From a virus: a stretch of DNA of 22,198 nt. Position numbers and translations under genes: made by a program. Below the pieces are notes generated by a model. That model was not told the DNA's origin and did no database searches. It saw only the letters and a program-made list of their open reading frames with translations. How positions within the stretch are numbered: position 1 is the stretch's first letter; the number at the start of each line of letters is the position of its first letter. Location of the stretch: positions 1-22,198 of IMG/VR virus record IMGVR_UViG_3300031251_000112. The stretch is one strand, 5' to 3'. Below are positions 13,740-21,315 of this stretch, in pieces.

Positions 13740-15592
13740 TGGCCGATCCTTCGACCGATCCGAATTCAATCGCGAATTTCCTCCCGAACTTCGTGAACCC
13801 AGCATATGCGACGCCGGCGCAGCGCGCGCAGATGTACGCCTATGCGAATGAATTGATCAAGCCGACGCCAGTCAATAATTGGGCGCAAGGGCTCGGATCG
13901 ATCGCGCGGGCCTTGATGGGGGGATACGAGTCTCATCTGGCCGATCAGGCGGAGCGCGGCGCCGTGACGCGCCAGCAGCAGCTCGAGGCTCCGCTTTATG
14001 GAGCGGCTGGGAACCTTGGCGGCGGCGCCTCCGCGCCGACGTCTCAGGTTGCTCCGGATGGATCCGGTCCGCAAGCGAGCAATATTTCTGGCTCGATCCT
14101 TCAGCAAGAGAGCGGCGGCAATCCGAACGCTCCGACAAGCATCGACGGCGCGCATGGGCCGGGCCAAATCATGCCGGCCACATTTGCCGCTTATGCCAAG
14201 CCGGGCGAAAAGATCGATAATCCGGCTGACAATCTCGCCGTGCATCAGCGGATCATTTCCGACTATGCGCAGCGTTACGATAATGATCCGGCGCGGGTAG
14301 CTGTCGCCTATTTTTCAGGGCCCGGCAACGTCGCGCCGCCTGGCTCGGCCACGCCATGGCTTCACGATCGCGAGGATGGCAACGGCAAAAGCGTTTCATC
14401 CTATGTTGCCGACGTCACCGGCAGGATTGCGCCGCATGGCGGCACGCAGCTTGCCGGCCCCGTTCCGACGCCAGATAGCGCGCCAGCGACGCAAGTCGCC
14501 CAAGGTGCTCCGCAGGCTCAGATGCAGGCCGGTCCTCGAGGCGGCATCAGCCCGCAGCAGGCCGCAGCGATCATGGCGAGCCCCGACACGTCGCCGGAAA
14601 CAAAGCACATGGTCATGCAGCTTTTCGGGCCGCAGGTGCTTCAAGATCCCTACGGCGGCAATCATCCCTATGTGCCGATCCAAGGCGCGGCCGCACCGTC
14701 CGCGACGCCGCAAGCGCATTTCGGAAATGTCGGCGTGCCGGGGGCATCCGTTGGGACCGTCACCACTCCAGGGCCCGGAGGGGTTCCTCAGACGCAGCTT
14801 GCCATTCCCGGCAACGGCATGCCGCCAAATCATTCGACGAACGGCGCTCCGATCGGCGGTCCTCTTGATGCGCTCGCTCCGATTGTCCAGCAAGGGCAGG
14901 GGATGGCGGCTGCCGGAGATGTCACCGCGGCCAAGGCGAAGGCCAATCAGGAGCGCTTCCAATCCGCGCAACAGCAAGGGCCGGCGCTCCTTGCCGCGGC
15001 TTATCCGCTACGCCAGCTCCAATCAGTGTTGGAAAAGAACGGCGGCCATCTCCCAACTGGCGAAGGCGCCACGCAGCTCATGCACGGACTTTCGCTGGCG
15101 AACACCCTTGGCTCGCTCATCGGGCACCCGATCGCGCAAGAGGATTCGACACTTCCCGCAATGGAATTGCTCAAGAAATATGGGATGCAGGCCGCGCAGT
15201 CTCAAGCACAATCGCTTGGATTGCACACTAATCTCGGGTTAGAATCGGCGGAAACAACATCGCCGAATACTTCCTTGAGCGGCGCGACCAATCAGCATCT
15301 TGTCGACAATCTCATTCGGCTCAATCAGGTTTCCCAGAAGAAAGCTCAGTTCGAGCATGATTATTATCTGTCTCATGGTCAGGGGCCGAACGCTTACGAC
15401 AATTTCACGCAAGATTGGCAAAATGCGATCAGCGGCCCGAATGCCATTCCACTCAGCAAATATGGGCGCGCAGTGACGCTTAAAAATGGCGGTAAGGGCA
15501 TGTACGTGCCCAGCACCGATCCGAGCGGGTTCTCTCTGTTCCCGGCCGATGATCCAGCCTTCAAATCATCCGTCATGGCGCCGGGGCAATAA
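13739..15592 (+). CDS. Virion-associated lytic transglycosylase (SLT domain)
   Basis: A 617-residue protein with a soluble-lytic-transglycosylase domain at about residues 117-205: ILQQESGGNPNA with the probable catalytic Glu124, GAHGPGQIMPATFAAY, a DPxxNL-like stretch (NPADNLAVHQRII), and VAVAYFSGPGNV corresponding to the AYNAGPG motif. Such domains cut peptidoglycan so that DNA can cross the cell wall at infection. The rest is Gln/Pro/Gly/Ala-rich, suggesting a flexible structural protein that is ejected with the DNA. Coupled by one-base overlaps to genes on both sides. Confidence 0.8.
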   Translation: MADPSTDPNSIANFLPNFVNPAYATPAQRAQMYAYANELIKPTPVNNWAQGLGSIARALMGGYESHLADQAERGAVTRQQQLEAPLYGAAGNLGGGASAPTSQVAPDGSGPQASNISGSILQQESGGNPNAPTSIDGAHGPGQIMPATFAAYAKPGEKIDNPADNLAVHQRIISDYAQRYDNDPARVAVAYFSGPGNVAPPGSATPWLHDREDGNGKSVSSYVADVTGRIAPHGGTQLAGPVPTPDSAPATQVAQGAPQAQMQAGPRGGISPQQAAAIMASPDTSPETKHMVMQLFGPQVLQDPYGGNHPYVPIQGAAAPSATPQAHFGNVGVPGASVGTVTTPGPGGVPQTQLAIPGNGMPPNHSTNGAPIGGPLDALAPIVQQGQGMAAAGDVTAAKAKANQERFQSAQQQGPALLAAAYPLRQLQSVLEKNGGHLPTGEGATQLMHGLSLANTLGSLIGHPIAQEDSTLPAMELLKKYGMQAAQSQAQSLGLHTNLGLESAETTSPNTSLSGATNQHLVDNLIRLNQVSQKKAQFEHDYYLSHGQGPNAYDNFTQDWQNAISGPNAIPLSKYGRAVTLKNGGKGMYVPSTDPSGFSLFPADDPAFKSSVMAPGQ

Positions 15593-17700
15593 TGGCCGCG
15601 ATCATCGATCCCGACGAATTGACGCACGTTCAAATGCAGTTGGGAGAGCCGACGCCGCCCGTCGGAATGGCGGCTGGGGCTCCTCAATCTGGACCTATTC
15701 TTGATCCTGACGAACTCGCCCACGTCCAAAAGCAGTTGGAAGCGGCACCCATTGTCGCCGCGCCCGCGGCCACTCCAGCTCATGACACATCGCGCGGGCA
15801 AGTCATGGAAGCGACGCCCGATCGTGGCGTCCTCGGAACGATCGGCGACGTCGGCCGCATGCTGACTTCGCAAATTCCATTCGCTGATCGCTTTTCGGCG
15901 GCGATGGATACGCTTGTTCCCGGCACTGGCCCGGGGAAATCGACGGATTACGCGGGCAACCTCCGTGATGAACGGCTTCAGAATGAGGCCATCGCCGCAC
16001 AGCACCCGATCCTTTCGAAGATCCTCGGGCTTGCCGGCGGCGCCGCGGGGATCGCCGCAACGGCGCCAGAGGCGGCTATCGCGCCTGCGGCAAGCCTCGC
16101 TGGCCGTGCGATCGCAGGAGCTGGAACGGGGGCGGCTTATGGCGGCATCCAGGGAGCTTCCGAGGCGCCCGATCTGACGAACACTGGCGATGTAGCCAAA
16201 AGAGCAGCGTCAGGGTTGGGGGTTGGCGCACTTGCCGGCGCGGCGATGCCTTTAGCGGCAGGCCTCATTGGCACCGGTTATTCCGCGGCGGCAGATGCGT
16301 TGACGGGCGGCGCGCCAGGTATCTCGATGGCGGCTTCTTCGCGGCTTCTCCCCGCTGTTGCGGCAGATACTCCGCAGGCGATCCAAGATGCGGCCGCGCG
16401 CTTTGGCGAACATGGCATGCTGGCAGATGCCGGGCCCGCGCTTCTCGGGAAAGCCCAAGGCGCCGCACTGAATAGCGACGAGGGCAGAAGCATCATGCAG
16501 TCGGCGCTTGCCGCGCGCGACGCCGGGACGAACAACCGTCTCGCGCAGGATCTCAATGCCGCTGTGGGGCCGGCACAGAGCCCGCAGGCGGCGACGAACG
16601 CGATCGCGGCGCAGCGGACGGCTGTCCATCAGGATCTGCCGCAAATCTTCGCCAATGCCGGACCGGTCGATACGAGTGCGGTCCTCGCCAACATCGGGCA
16701 GCGTCTTAACACGGCGCGCGGGCCTGAAGCTGCGGTTCTGTCGAGGGCGCGTGATTATCTGATGCAGGATGGCGTCGACGCCGCCGGCAATGCGATCCGG
16801 GTTCCTGTCACCAATCCAGAGACACTTCAAAACGCTAAAATGGCGATTGATACCCTGATTGATCGCGGCGATCCAACGCTCGGCGTCGCGCCGGGCGCGG
16901 TGGCAAAATCGCAGGGTTCAATTGGCGATATCCGCCGCAGCTTGAATGGCGTTCTCCGCGATCAAGTCCCTGGGTATGCCGATGTCATGGATCGATCCTC
17001 AGCGCTCGCCCGCGGCGCCGAAGGCATCGAGATGGGCGATTCTGTCCTGAACGCGGGCCAAGGCGCGCTGCGGCCGGACGATCTAAGCGCCGCGCTGCAA
17101 GGGATGACGCCCGAGCAGATTGCTGGATTGCGCGTCGGCGCGCGCGGCGCAATCGATCGAACCGTCGGCACGAAGGCGAACGATCTTGTCGCCCTGCGGA
17201 ATGCGATGCAGGGGGAGGGCGGCTGGAACGACGCCAAACTCTCAAGCATCTTCGGCGCCGGACCGACGGCGGAGATCGCGAATTCGATCGACCGGAATTC
17301 GGCTTTCCGAAACACGTATCAGAACGTCGCCCAGAATTCCCAAACGGCGCAGCGGCAGGCCGCGGCAGCAGCCATGAAGCCTGGCGCGGCGACCGGCGGC
17401 ATTCCCCTCATTAATCCGAACATGACGCTGACGGGCGCACTGGCGACGCCGGTCAAGGCTATCGGAAATGCGCTTTTGAACCAGCTCCGGCCAGATCCGA
17501 CGCGCTCCTATGGCGAAATCGCCCGCATTCTTTCGGCGCAGGGCCCGCAGCGGGACGCCTATACCTCAGCGCTGATCGACGCTCTTGCTAGGCAGGGGAG
17601 AAATTCAGCGACGGGAGCAGCCGTTGGCAACAATGCCGGGCTTGCCGCGGCGCTTATTGGCGGTCAATACGCCAACGATCGACTGCAGCGGACGCAATAA
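15592..17700 (+). CDS. Large Ala/Gly-rich probable DNA-ejection protein
   Basis: A 702-residue protein. The N-terminus carries a duplicated motif: IDPDELTHVQMQL (residues 5-17) and LDPDELAHVQKQL (37-49). A run of Ala/Gly-rich hydrophobic segments follows (about residues 143-245, e.g. ILGLAGGAAGIAAT and GVGALAGAAMPLAAGLIG), which could insert into or cross a membrane. The large C-terminal part is helical and polar. Position after the transglycosylase and composition suggest an internal virion protein forming part of the DNA-translocation conduit, comparable in role to P22 gp16/gp20; no direct similarity to those is claimed. Its 3' end overlaps the reverse-strand small membrane gene. Confidence 0.6.
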   Translation: MAAIIDPDELTHVQMQLGEPTPPVGMAAGAPQSGPILDPDELAHVQKQLEAAPIVAAPAATPAHDTSRGQVMEATPDRGVLGTIGDVGRMLTSQIPFADRFSAAMDTLVPGTGPGKSTDYAGNLRDERLQNEAIAAQHPILSKILGLAGGAAGIAATAPEAAIAPAASLAGRAIAGAGTGAAYGGIQGASEAPDLTNTGDVAKRAASGLGVGALAGAAMPLAAGLIGTGYSAAADALTGGAPGISMAASSRLLPAVAADTPQAIQDAAARFGEHGMLADAGPALLGKAQGAALNSDEGRSIMQSALAARDAGTNNRLAQDLNAAVGPAQSPQAATNAIAAQRTAVHQDLPQIFANAGPVDTSAVLANIGQRLNTARGPEAAVLSRARDYLMQDGVDAAGNAIRVPVTNPETLQNAKMAIDTLIDRGDPTLGVAPGAVAKSQGSIGDIRRSLNGVLRDQVPGYADVMDRSSALARGAEGIEMGDSVLNAGQGALRPDDLSAALQGMTPEQIAGLRVGARGAIDRTVGTKANDLVALRNAMQGEGGWNDAKLSSIFGAGPTAEIANSIDRNSAFRNTYQNVAQNSQTAQRQAAAAAMKPGAATGGIPLINPNMTLTGALATPVKAIGNALLNQLRPDPTRSYGEIARILSAQGPQRDAYTSALIDALARQGRNSATGAAVGNNAGLAAALIGGQYANDRLQRTQ

Positions 17701-17833
17701 TGAAACCGGCGGTTCCGACCGCACAAAATGCCATGCCGCCCCAAAAAGACCAGGCGATGATTGCATAAGCTAGTGATTTGATGCCCCAAATGACTAACCC
17801 AAGTATAATTGAGCAGATGACAATCTTTCTCAA
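17654..17833 (-). CDS. Small membrane protein, 59 residues, TTG start
   Basis: A reverse-strand frame from TTG encodes MRKIVICSIILGLVIWGIK...FWGGMAFCAVGTAGFIIASAAVDRWRIDRQ. Two membrane helices are likely (about residues 4-27 and 32-51), with a basic start and a charged tail. The start is supported by AAGAGG (17844-17839) five bases upstream; this ribosome-binding site overlaps the stop codon of the lipoprotein gene, giving a two-gene, translationally coupled operon. The last 47 bases run antisense to the end of the Ala/Gly-rich forward gene. Function unknown; holin-like or envelope-modifying roles are possible but unproven. Confidence 0.6.
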   Translation of the reverse strand: MRKIVICSIILGLVIWGIKSLAYAIIAWSFWGGMAFCAVGTAGFIIASAAVDRWRIDRQ

Positions 17834-17842
17834 GTCAGCCTC

Positions 17843-18091
17843 TTAATAGCAAGAAACAGTATTCCCGAATTTCGTACATGTGTCTGCCGGAGCGGCAATC
17901 GCCGCGGCTCGAAGTTGAGTCCGCTGTTGCTGCTGAGACATGCGGCATTGGATATAGGCATCTGATCCGATTTTTGCACCAAAGGATTGACAGGTCGCGT
18001 CATCATTTTGGGCTTGAGCGGCAATCTGCTGCTGCGTCGGTGCGCACCCGCACATGGCGAGGCAAAAGATGCCGAGAACGAAGAACCTCAT
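17843..18091 (-). CDS. Small lipoprotein (moron-type)
   Basis: An 82-residue protein with a lipoprotein signal: MRFFVLGIFCLAMCGC, lipidated Cys probably residue 16 followed by APTQQQ. The mature part has DDATCQSFGAKIGSDAYIQCRMSQQQQR, which resembles a small lipoprotein family I associate with Hyphomicrobiales. The ATG at 18091 is preferred over an in-frame ATG at 18103 because GGAGGGG (18101-18095) sits between them, ideally placed for the former. Reverse orientation amid rightward virion genes, with its own candidate promoter, fits a moron expressed in the lysogen that modifies the host envelope; that role is inferred. Confidence 0.75.
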   Translation of the reverse strand: MRFFVLGIFCLAMCGCAPTQQQIAAQAQNDDATCQSFGAKIGSDAYIQCRMSQQQQRTQLRAAAIAAPADTCTKFGNTVSCY

Positions 18092-18115
18092 ATTCCCCTC
18101 CATAAAAAGGGAGGG

Positions 18116-18144
18116 AGATTAATCCTGAATTACAGAATCGCCAA
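18116..18144 (-). promoter_or_regulatory. Candidate promoter of the lipoprotein cassette
   Basis: On the reverse strand, TTGGCG (18144-18139), a 17-base spacer and TAATCT (18121-18116) lie 24 bases before the lipoprotein ATG. The -35 box is fair, the -10 box modest, so this is a candidate only. Confidence 0.4.
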
Positions 18145-18148
18145 ATAG

Positions 18149-18172
18149 CCGCCCTCGCAGGGCGGTTTTTTT
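18149..18172 (+). terminator. Rho-independent terminator directly before the collar-fibre gene
   Basis: CCGCCCT-(CGC)-AGGGCGG, a 7-bp GC-rich stem followed at once by seven T residues; the next base begins an ATG. It would stop rightward transcription from the virion block, or act as leader control of the fibre gene. Confidence 0.75.
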
Positions 18173-18184
18173 ATGGGAAACGCC

Positions 18185-19150
18185 ATGCCGTTTAACGGTT
18201 CCGGGGTCTTCACCCCGCTGATCACATTCATCCCGGATTCGGATGCGACGGCGGGGGACCAGAACACCCAAGACGAGGATTTTGCGAGTGGTCTTACGAA
18301 TTGTCTAACCCGAGATGGGCAGTCCACTCCGACCGCTGCCCTCTCCATGAACGGGTTCGCGCTGCAAAATGTCGGGGCTCCAGTTGGGAGCGGCGATGCG
18401 GTCAATCTCCTATACTTAACGAGCATCATTAGCGCGCCGGCTCCAATTATTCCAGTGGTAGGCGGGACAAGCGACGTCATCACCGGCGCGTTCACGCCGC
18501 CAGTTACGGCTCTCGTAAACGGGTCTCAAGCTCTAGTCAGATTTACCGCAGAAAACACAACGACGACGCCCACATTTCAAGCCGACAGCACGCCCGCAGC
18601 TCAAATCTCTATGAATGGCGGCCAGCAGCTTTTGATTGGCAGTATTGCCGGGGCTGCGGCATGGGGCCTTCTAATTTGGGATGCTTCTCTCGGCCAATGG
18701 AGTTTGACCAATCCGGCGCCTGTAGAGGCCCCCGGCGTCGTCAAAATGCTGGCCATGCAAACCATTCCGGCAGGCTGGCTGGAATGCAAAGGAACGTCCT
18801 TAACCGTTGCCGCATACCCTCAGCTTTTCGCCGCGATCGGCTATACTTACGGCGGCTCTGGAGCAAACTTTAATATCCCCGATGCGCGAGGCCTTGTCCC
18901 GCGAGCATGGGACGATGGTGCAGGAGTCGATCCTTCTCGCGTCTTCGGTTCGACGCAACAAGACGCTTTGCAGGCCCATACCCATACATATAATAATCCA
19001 GCAGGAAGTTTCAATTTTACAACAACAGGCGGCTCGTTTGCTTACACTTCGGTAAATTCAGCTGCCACTTCCGGCGTTTCTAGCCCAGGTAGAACGGCAA
19101 CTGAAACGCGCATGAAAAACATCGCCTGGATGTTCATCATCAAGACTTAA
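18185..19150 (+). CDS. Tail fibre protein with Tail Collar domain
   Basis: A 321-residue protein starting MPFNGSGVF, a start common among phage fibre proteins, which is why ATG 18185 is preferred to the in-frame ATG at 18173 that abuts the terminator T-run. The middle has thin beta-rich repeats; the C-terminal third carries a phage Tail Collar domain: PAGWLECKGTSLTVAAYPQLFAAIGYTYGG and FNIPDARGLVPRAW. It ends with the usual trimer-type tail, HTHTY followed further on by ETRMKNIAWMFIIK. It probably forms a trimeric receptor-binding fibre. No signal peptide, unlike the three genes that follow. Confidence 0.82.
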   Translation: MPFNGSGVFTPLITFIPDSDATAGDQNTQDEDFASGLTNCLTRDGQSTPTAALSMNGFALQNVGAPVGSGDAVNLLYLTSIISAPAPIIPVVGGTSDVITGAFTPPVTALVNGSQALVRFTAENTTTTPTFQADSTPAAQISMNGGQQLLIGSIAGAAAWGLLIWDASLGQWSLTNPAPVEAPGVVKMLAMQTIPAGWLECKGTSLTVAAYPQLFAAIGYTYGGSGANFNIPDARGLVPRAWDDGAGVDPSRVFGSTQQDALQAHTHTYNNPAGSFNFTTTGGSFAYTSVNSAATSGVSSPGRTATETRMKNIAWMFIIKT

Positions 19151-19171
19151 GAAGACATAGGAATATCGAAA

Positions 19172-19822
19172 ATGAAACGATTTCTGATCGCTGGCGCGAT
19201 AGCGCTCGGCGCGATGTCCCATGCCGATGCGACAACGCTGACCTTGCCGCAAATTCTTGCGCTCATCAATGGCGAGATTATCACAAACGGAAACGGGCAG
19301 GTTACGGCCGCAAATGTTCGCGATGTTTTAACAAACATGGCGAATTCGGCCGGAACCTACACTGGCGCAACCAGCCCGCTGCAATATTGGGGGATTGACG
19401 GCAATTGGTCAGTCCCGGCATTGCCAAACCCCGCTCCATTCTCTGGAAACGTGAGCGTCGCCGGAACATTTTCAGCAAGTGGGATATCTACTCTTGGCTC
19501 CGTGATCGCGACGCAAATCAGCAATTCGGGCTCCGCGCCAACGGTGGCGAGCTGCGGGACGTCTCCGGCAGTTTCCGCCAACTCGACCAATATGGGCGGA
19601 AAATTCACCACCGGAACATCTGCGCCGACATCCTGCGCCATCACTTTTGCAACCAGTGGATGGGCTACGGCGGCATTCTGCACGATCACGGCCGCTAATG
19701 CCGCGGCGTCTGGATCCACGATCCTGCCCTATATTTCCACGCAGTCCAGCACCGGGTTCACAGTGACTTTTGCGGCAGGGCTGACGAGCGGCGCTTTCAA
19801 CTATCACTGCCAAGGCACCTAA
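19172..19822 (+). CDS. Fibre-like protein with N-terminal signal peptide
   Basis: A 216-residue protein. Residues 1-20 (MKRFLIAGAIALGAMSHADA) form a classic Sec signal with an A-x-A cleavage site. The mature N-terminus (LTLPQILALINGEIITNGNGQVTAANVRDVLTNM) resembles the helical start of phage tail-fibre proteins, and the C-terminal ~90 residues are Thr/Ser/Ala-rich beta sequence with paired cysteines ending AFNYHCQGT, as in fibre tips. The combination of an export signal with fibre-like sequence is unusual. A terminator hairpin follows the gene. Confidence 0.6.
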   Translation: MKRFLIAGAIALGAMSHADATTLTLPQILALINGEIITNGNGQVTAANVRDVLTNMANSAGTYTGATSPLQYWGIDGNWSVPALPNPAPFSGNVSVAGTFSASGISTLGSVIATQISNSGSAPTVASCGTSPAVSANSTNMGGKFTTGTSAPTSCAITFATSGWATAAFCTITAANAAASGSTILPYISTQSSTGFTVTFAAGLTSGAFNYHCQGT

Positions 19823-19850
19823 CACGCGCTGAACCTTACACCGCACCGCG

Positions 19851-19872
19851 ACCGCCTCCATGGCGGTTTTTT
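19851..19872 (+). terminator. Rho-independent terminator between fibre-like genes
   Basis: ACCGCC-(TCCAT)-GGCGGT followed by a six-T run (partly shared with the stem end), 28 bases after the stop codon of the preceding gene and 35 bases before the next ATG. Confidence 0.65.
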
Positions 19873-19906
19873 ATTGCCAAAAATCTGAACCGCAAGGGCA
19901 ATCAAG

Positions 19907-21313
19907 ATGAGATTATTCGCCAGGCTATTCACAATCATCTTGATCGTCTTGGGATGGTCGTCTGCGTCTGCGGATCCAATGATTTCCGGGTTTTCGGTAG
20001 CGAATACCGCAACTCTGGCAATCAGCACGTCCAGCGCGACCGGATCCCTCCCGATCGGGGGGACGCAAGTCCTCGTCAATAATCCAACATCGGCGACAGC
20101 ATATGCTGGGATCGGGACATTCACCGCCTCGGCGACGAACGCAACGCCAATCCCGGCGGGGGGATGTCAGCTTTTCAGCATAGCCTCATCGCAGACAAAA
20201 ATCAGCGCCATCGCCGCTTCTGGTTCCGGAAATCTCATTCTTCAGTCTGGATATGGGACTCCGCTTTCCTGCGGAGGGGGCGGGGGAAGCGGAGGCGGGG
20301 GAACCGCCACAACAGGTTTCACGGCGACCGTTCAAGGAACCCCGTTCACCGCCACGACGGGCGGCGTCACCAGCGCATCTTTTACCTCTTCGACTGAGGT
20401 TGTCGTCACCAATACCGGAACGACGAACGGGGCTTATTGCGCGCCCGGCGCATCCGCGACGCTTTCGAGCCAGTACGTTGCGCCGAATGGCGGCTGGTTT
20501 GGGTTCTATGCCTCGGGCGGAATTACGCAAATCTCATGCATTACTTCGACGTCGACCACGACGATCAATCTAGCTGGCGGCGCGGGGCTACCAACAGGAA
20601 CTGGTGGCGGGGGAGGTTCCGGAGGCGGCGGCGGGTCAACTGGCGTCGCCACGGCTATCGGCGCCTCGTCGCAAAACAGCGTCACCTTTTCAGGAGGCGC
20701 GGTATCTTGGCCCGGTTCGACATCGACATATCCAGCTGGCGTCCTTCACAATCTCGGGTCCAGCACGGTCGCGGTGACGATCGGCGGCGTGACGACGCAG
20801 CTGTCGCCCGGCCAGATCGGAAACTGCATCCCCTCAACCGGCGCGATCACGAACGCCGCGACGCTGGTTTCCGGCCTGGCGTCTACGCTCGAACTCTTGC
20901 AATACACGGTTTGCCCCTCGGGGATTTCGGCGACGTCGACGAATTCGGTTCCGTTCGGATCGGCCGCGGCAGGCACCTATAGCGACGCGACTTTAAGCTC
21001 GATCCCGAACGCTTTGGCGGCGATCTCTACCGGCGCCGCTCAGGTGACGACATCTGCCGCCGTTCTGGCGCCGGCGGCGTCCGGAGGGATCAGCGAAGGC
21101 GTTCTGTTCTACCTGCAGACCCTTGGCGTGAATGTCTGTCTTGGCGACGCCTCGGTCGCTTTCGTGACTGTGAACAGCCAGACGGTTTGCAATGAAACCC
21201 CGCTTTCGATCCCGCCCGGCGCGGTAAGCGCGGCCGCCGTCGTCAACCAAACGAATGCGGTTTACGCGGTCACTCAAACTGGAACCGCCGCTGTTTCATA
21301 TGTGAGGCAATAA
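19907..21313 (+). CDS. Fibre-like multidomain protein with signal peptide and Gly/Ser linkers
   Basis: A 468-residue protein with a Sec signal (MRLFARLFTIILIVLGWSSASA, cleavage likely after residue 22). Four beta-rich modules follow: about 30-122, 140-228, 248-340 and 355-468. The first two look paralogous, each ending ...TxIS(A/C)I...NL...G.G.P, and each is followed by a flexible linker (CGGGGGSGGGG at 122-132; TGGGGGSGGGGGS at 232-244). The last module (GVNVCLGDASVAFVTVNSQ...LSIPPGAVSAAAVV) matches small beta domains common in phage fibres. Paired cysteines in each module could form disulfides, which fits an exported protein. AAGGG precedes the ATG. Confidence 0.6.
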   Translation: MRLFARLFTIILIVLGWSSASADPMISGFSVANTATLAISTSSATGSLPIGGTQVLVNNPTSATAYAGIGTFTASATNATPIPAGGCQLFSIASSQTKISAIAASGSGNLILQSGYGTPLSCGGGGGSGGGGTATTGFTATVQGTPFTATTGGVTSASFTSSTEVVVTNTGTTNGAYCAPGASATLSSQYVAPNGGWFGFYASGGITQISCITSTSTTTINLAGGAGLPTGTGGGGGSGGGGGSTGVATAIGASSQNSVTFSGGAVSWPGSTSTYPAGVLHNLGSSTVAVTIGGVTTQLSPGQIGNCIPSTGAITNAATLVSGLASTLELLQYTVCPSGISATSTNSVPFGSAAAGTYSDATLSSIPNALAAISTGAAQVTTSAAVLAPAASGGISEGVLFYLQTLGVNVCLGDASVAFVTVNSQTVCNETPLSIPPGAVSAAAVVNQTNAVYAVTQTGTAAVSYVRQ

Positions 21314-21315
21314 GC

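Noticed and set aside
13739-15592. Endolysin for host lysis rather than a virion transglycosylase
   Set aside because: The protein is far larger than a typical endolysin, is mostly structural low-complexity sequence, and is coupled to virion genes with no adjacent holin on the same strand.
17778-17809. Perfect TATAAT (17804-17809) as a rightward promoter for the fibre genes
   Set aside because: The nearest TTGATG lies 20 bases away, too far for good spacing, and any transcript would meet the strong terminator at 18149-18172 before the first fibre gene.
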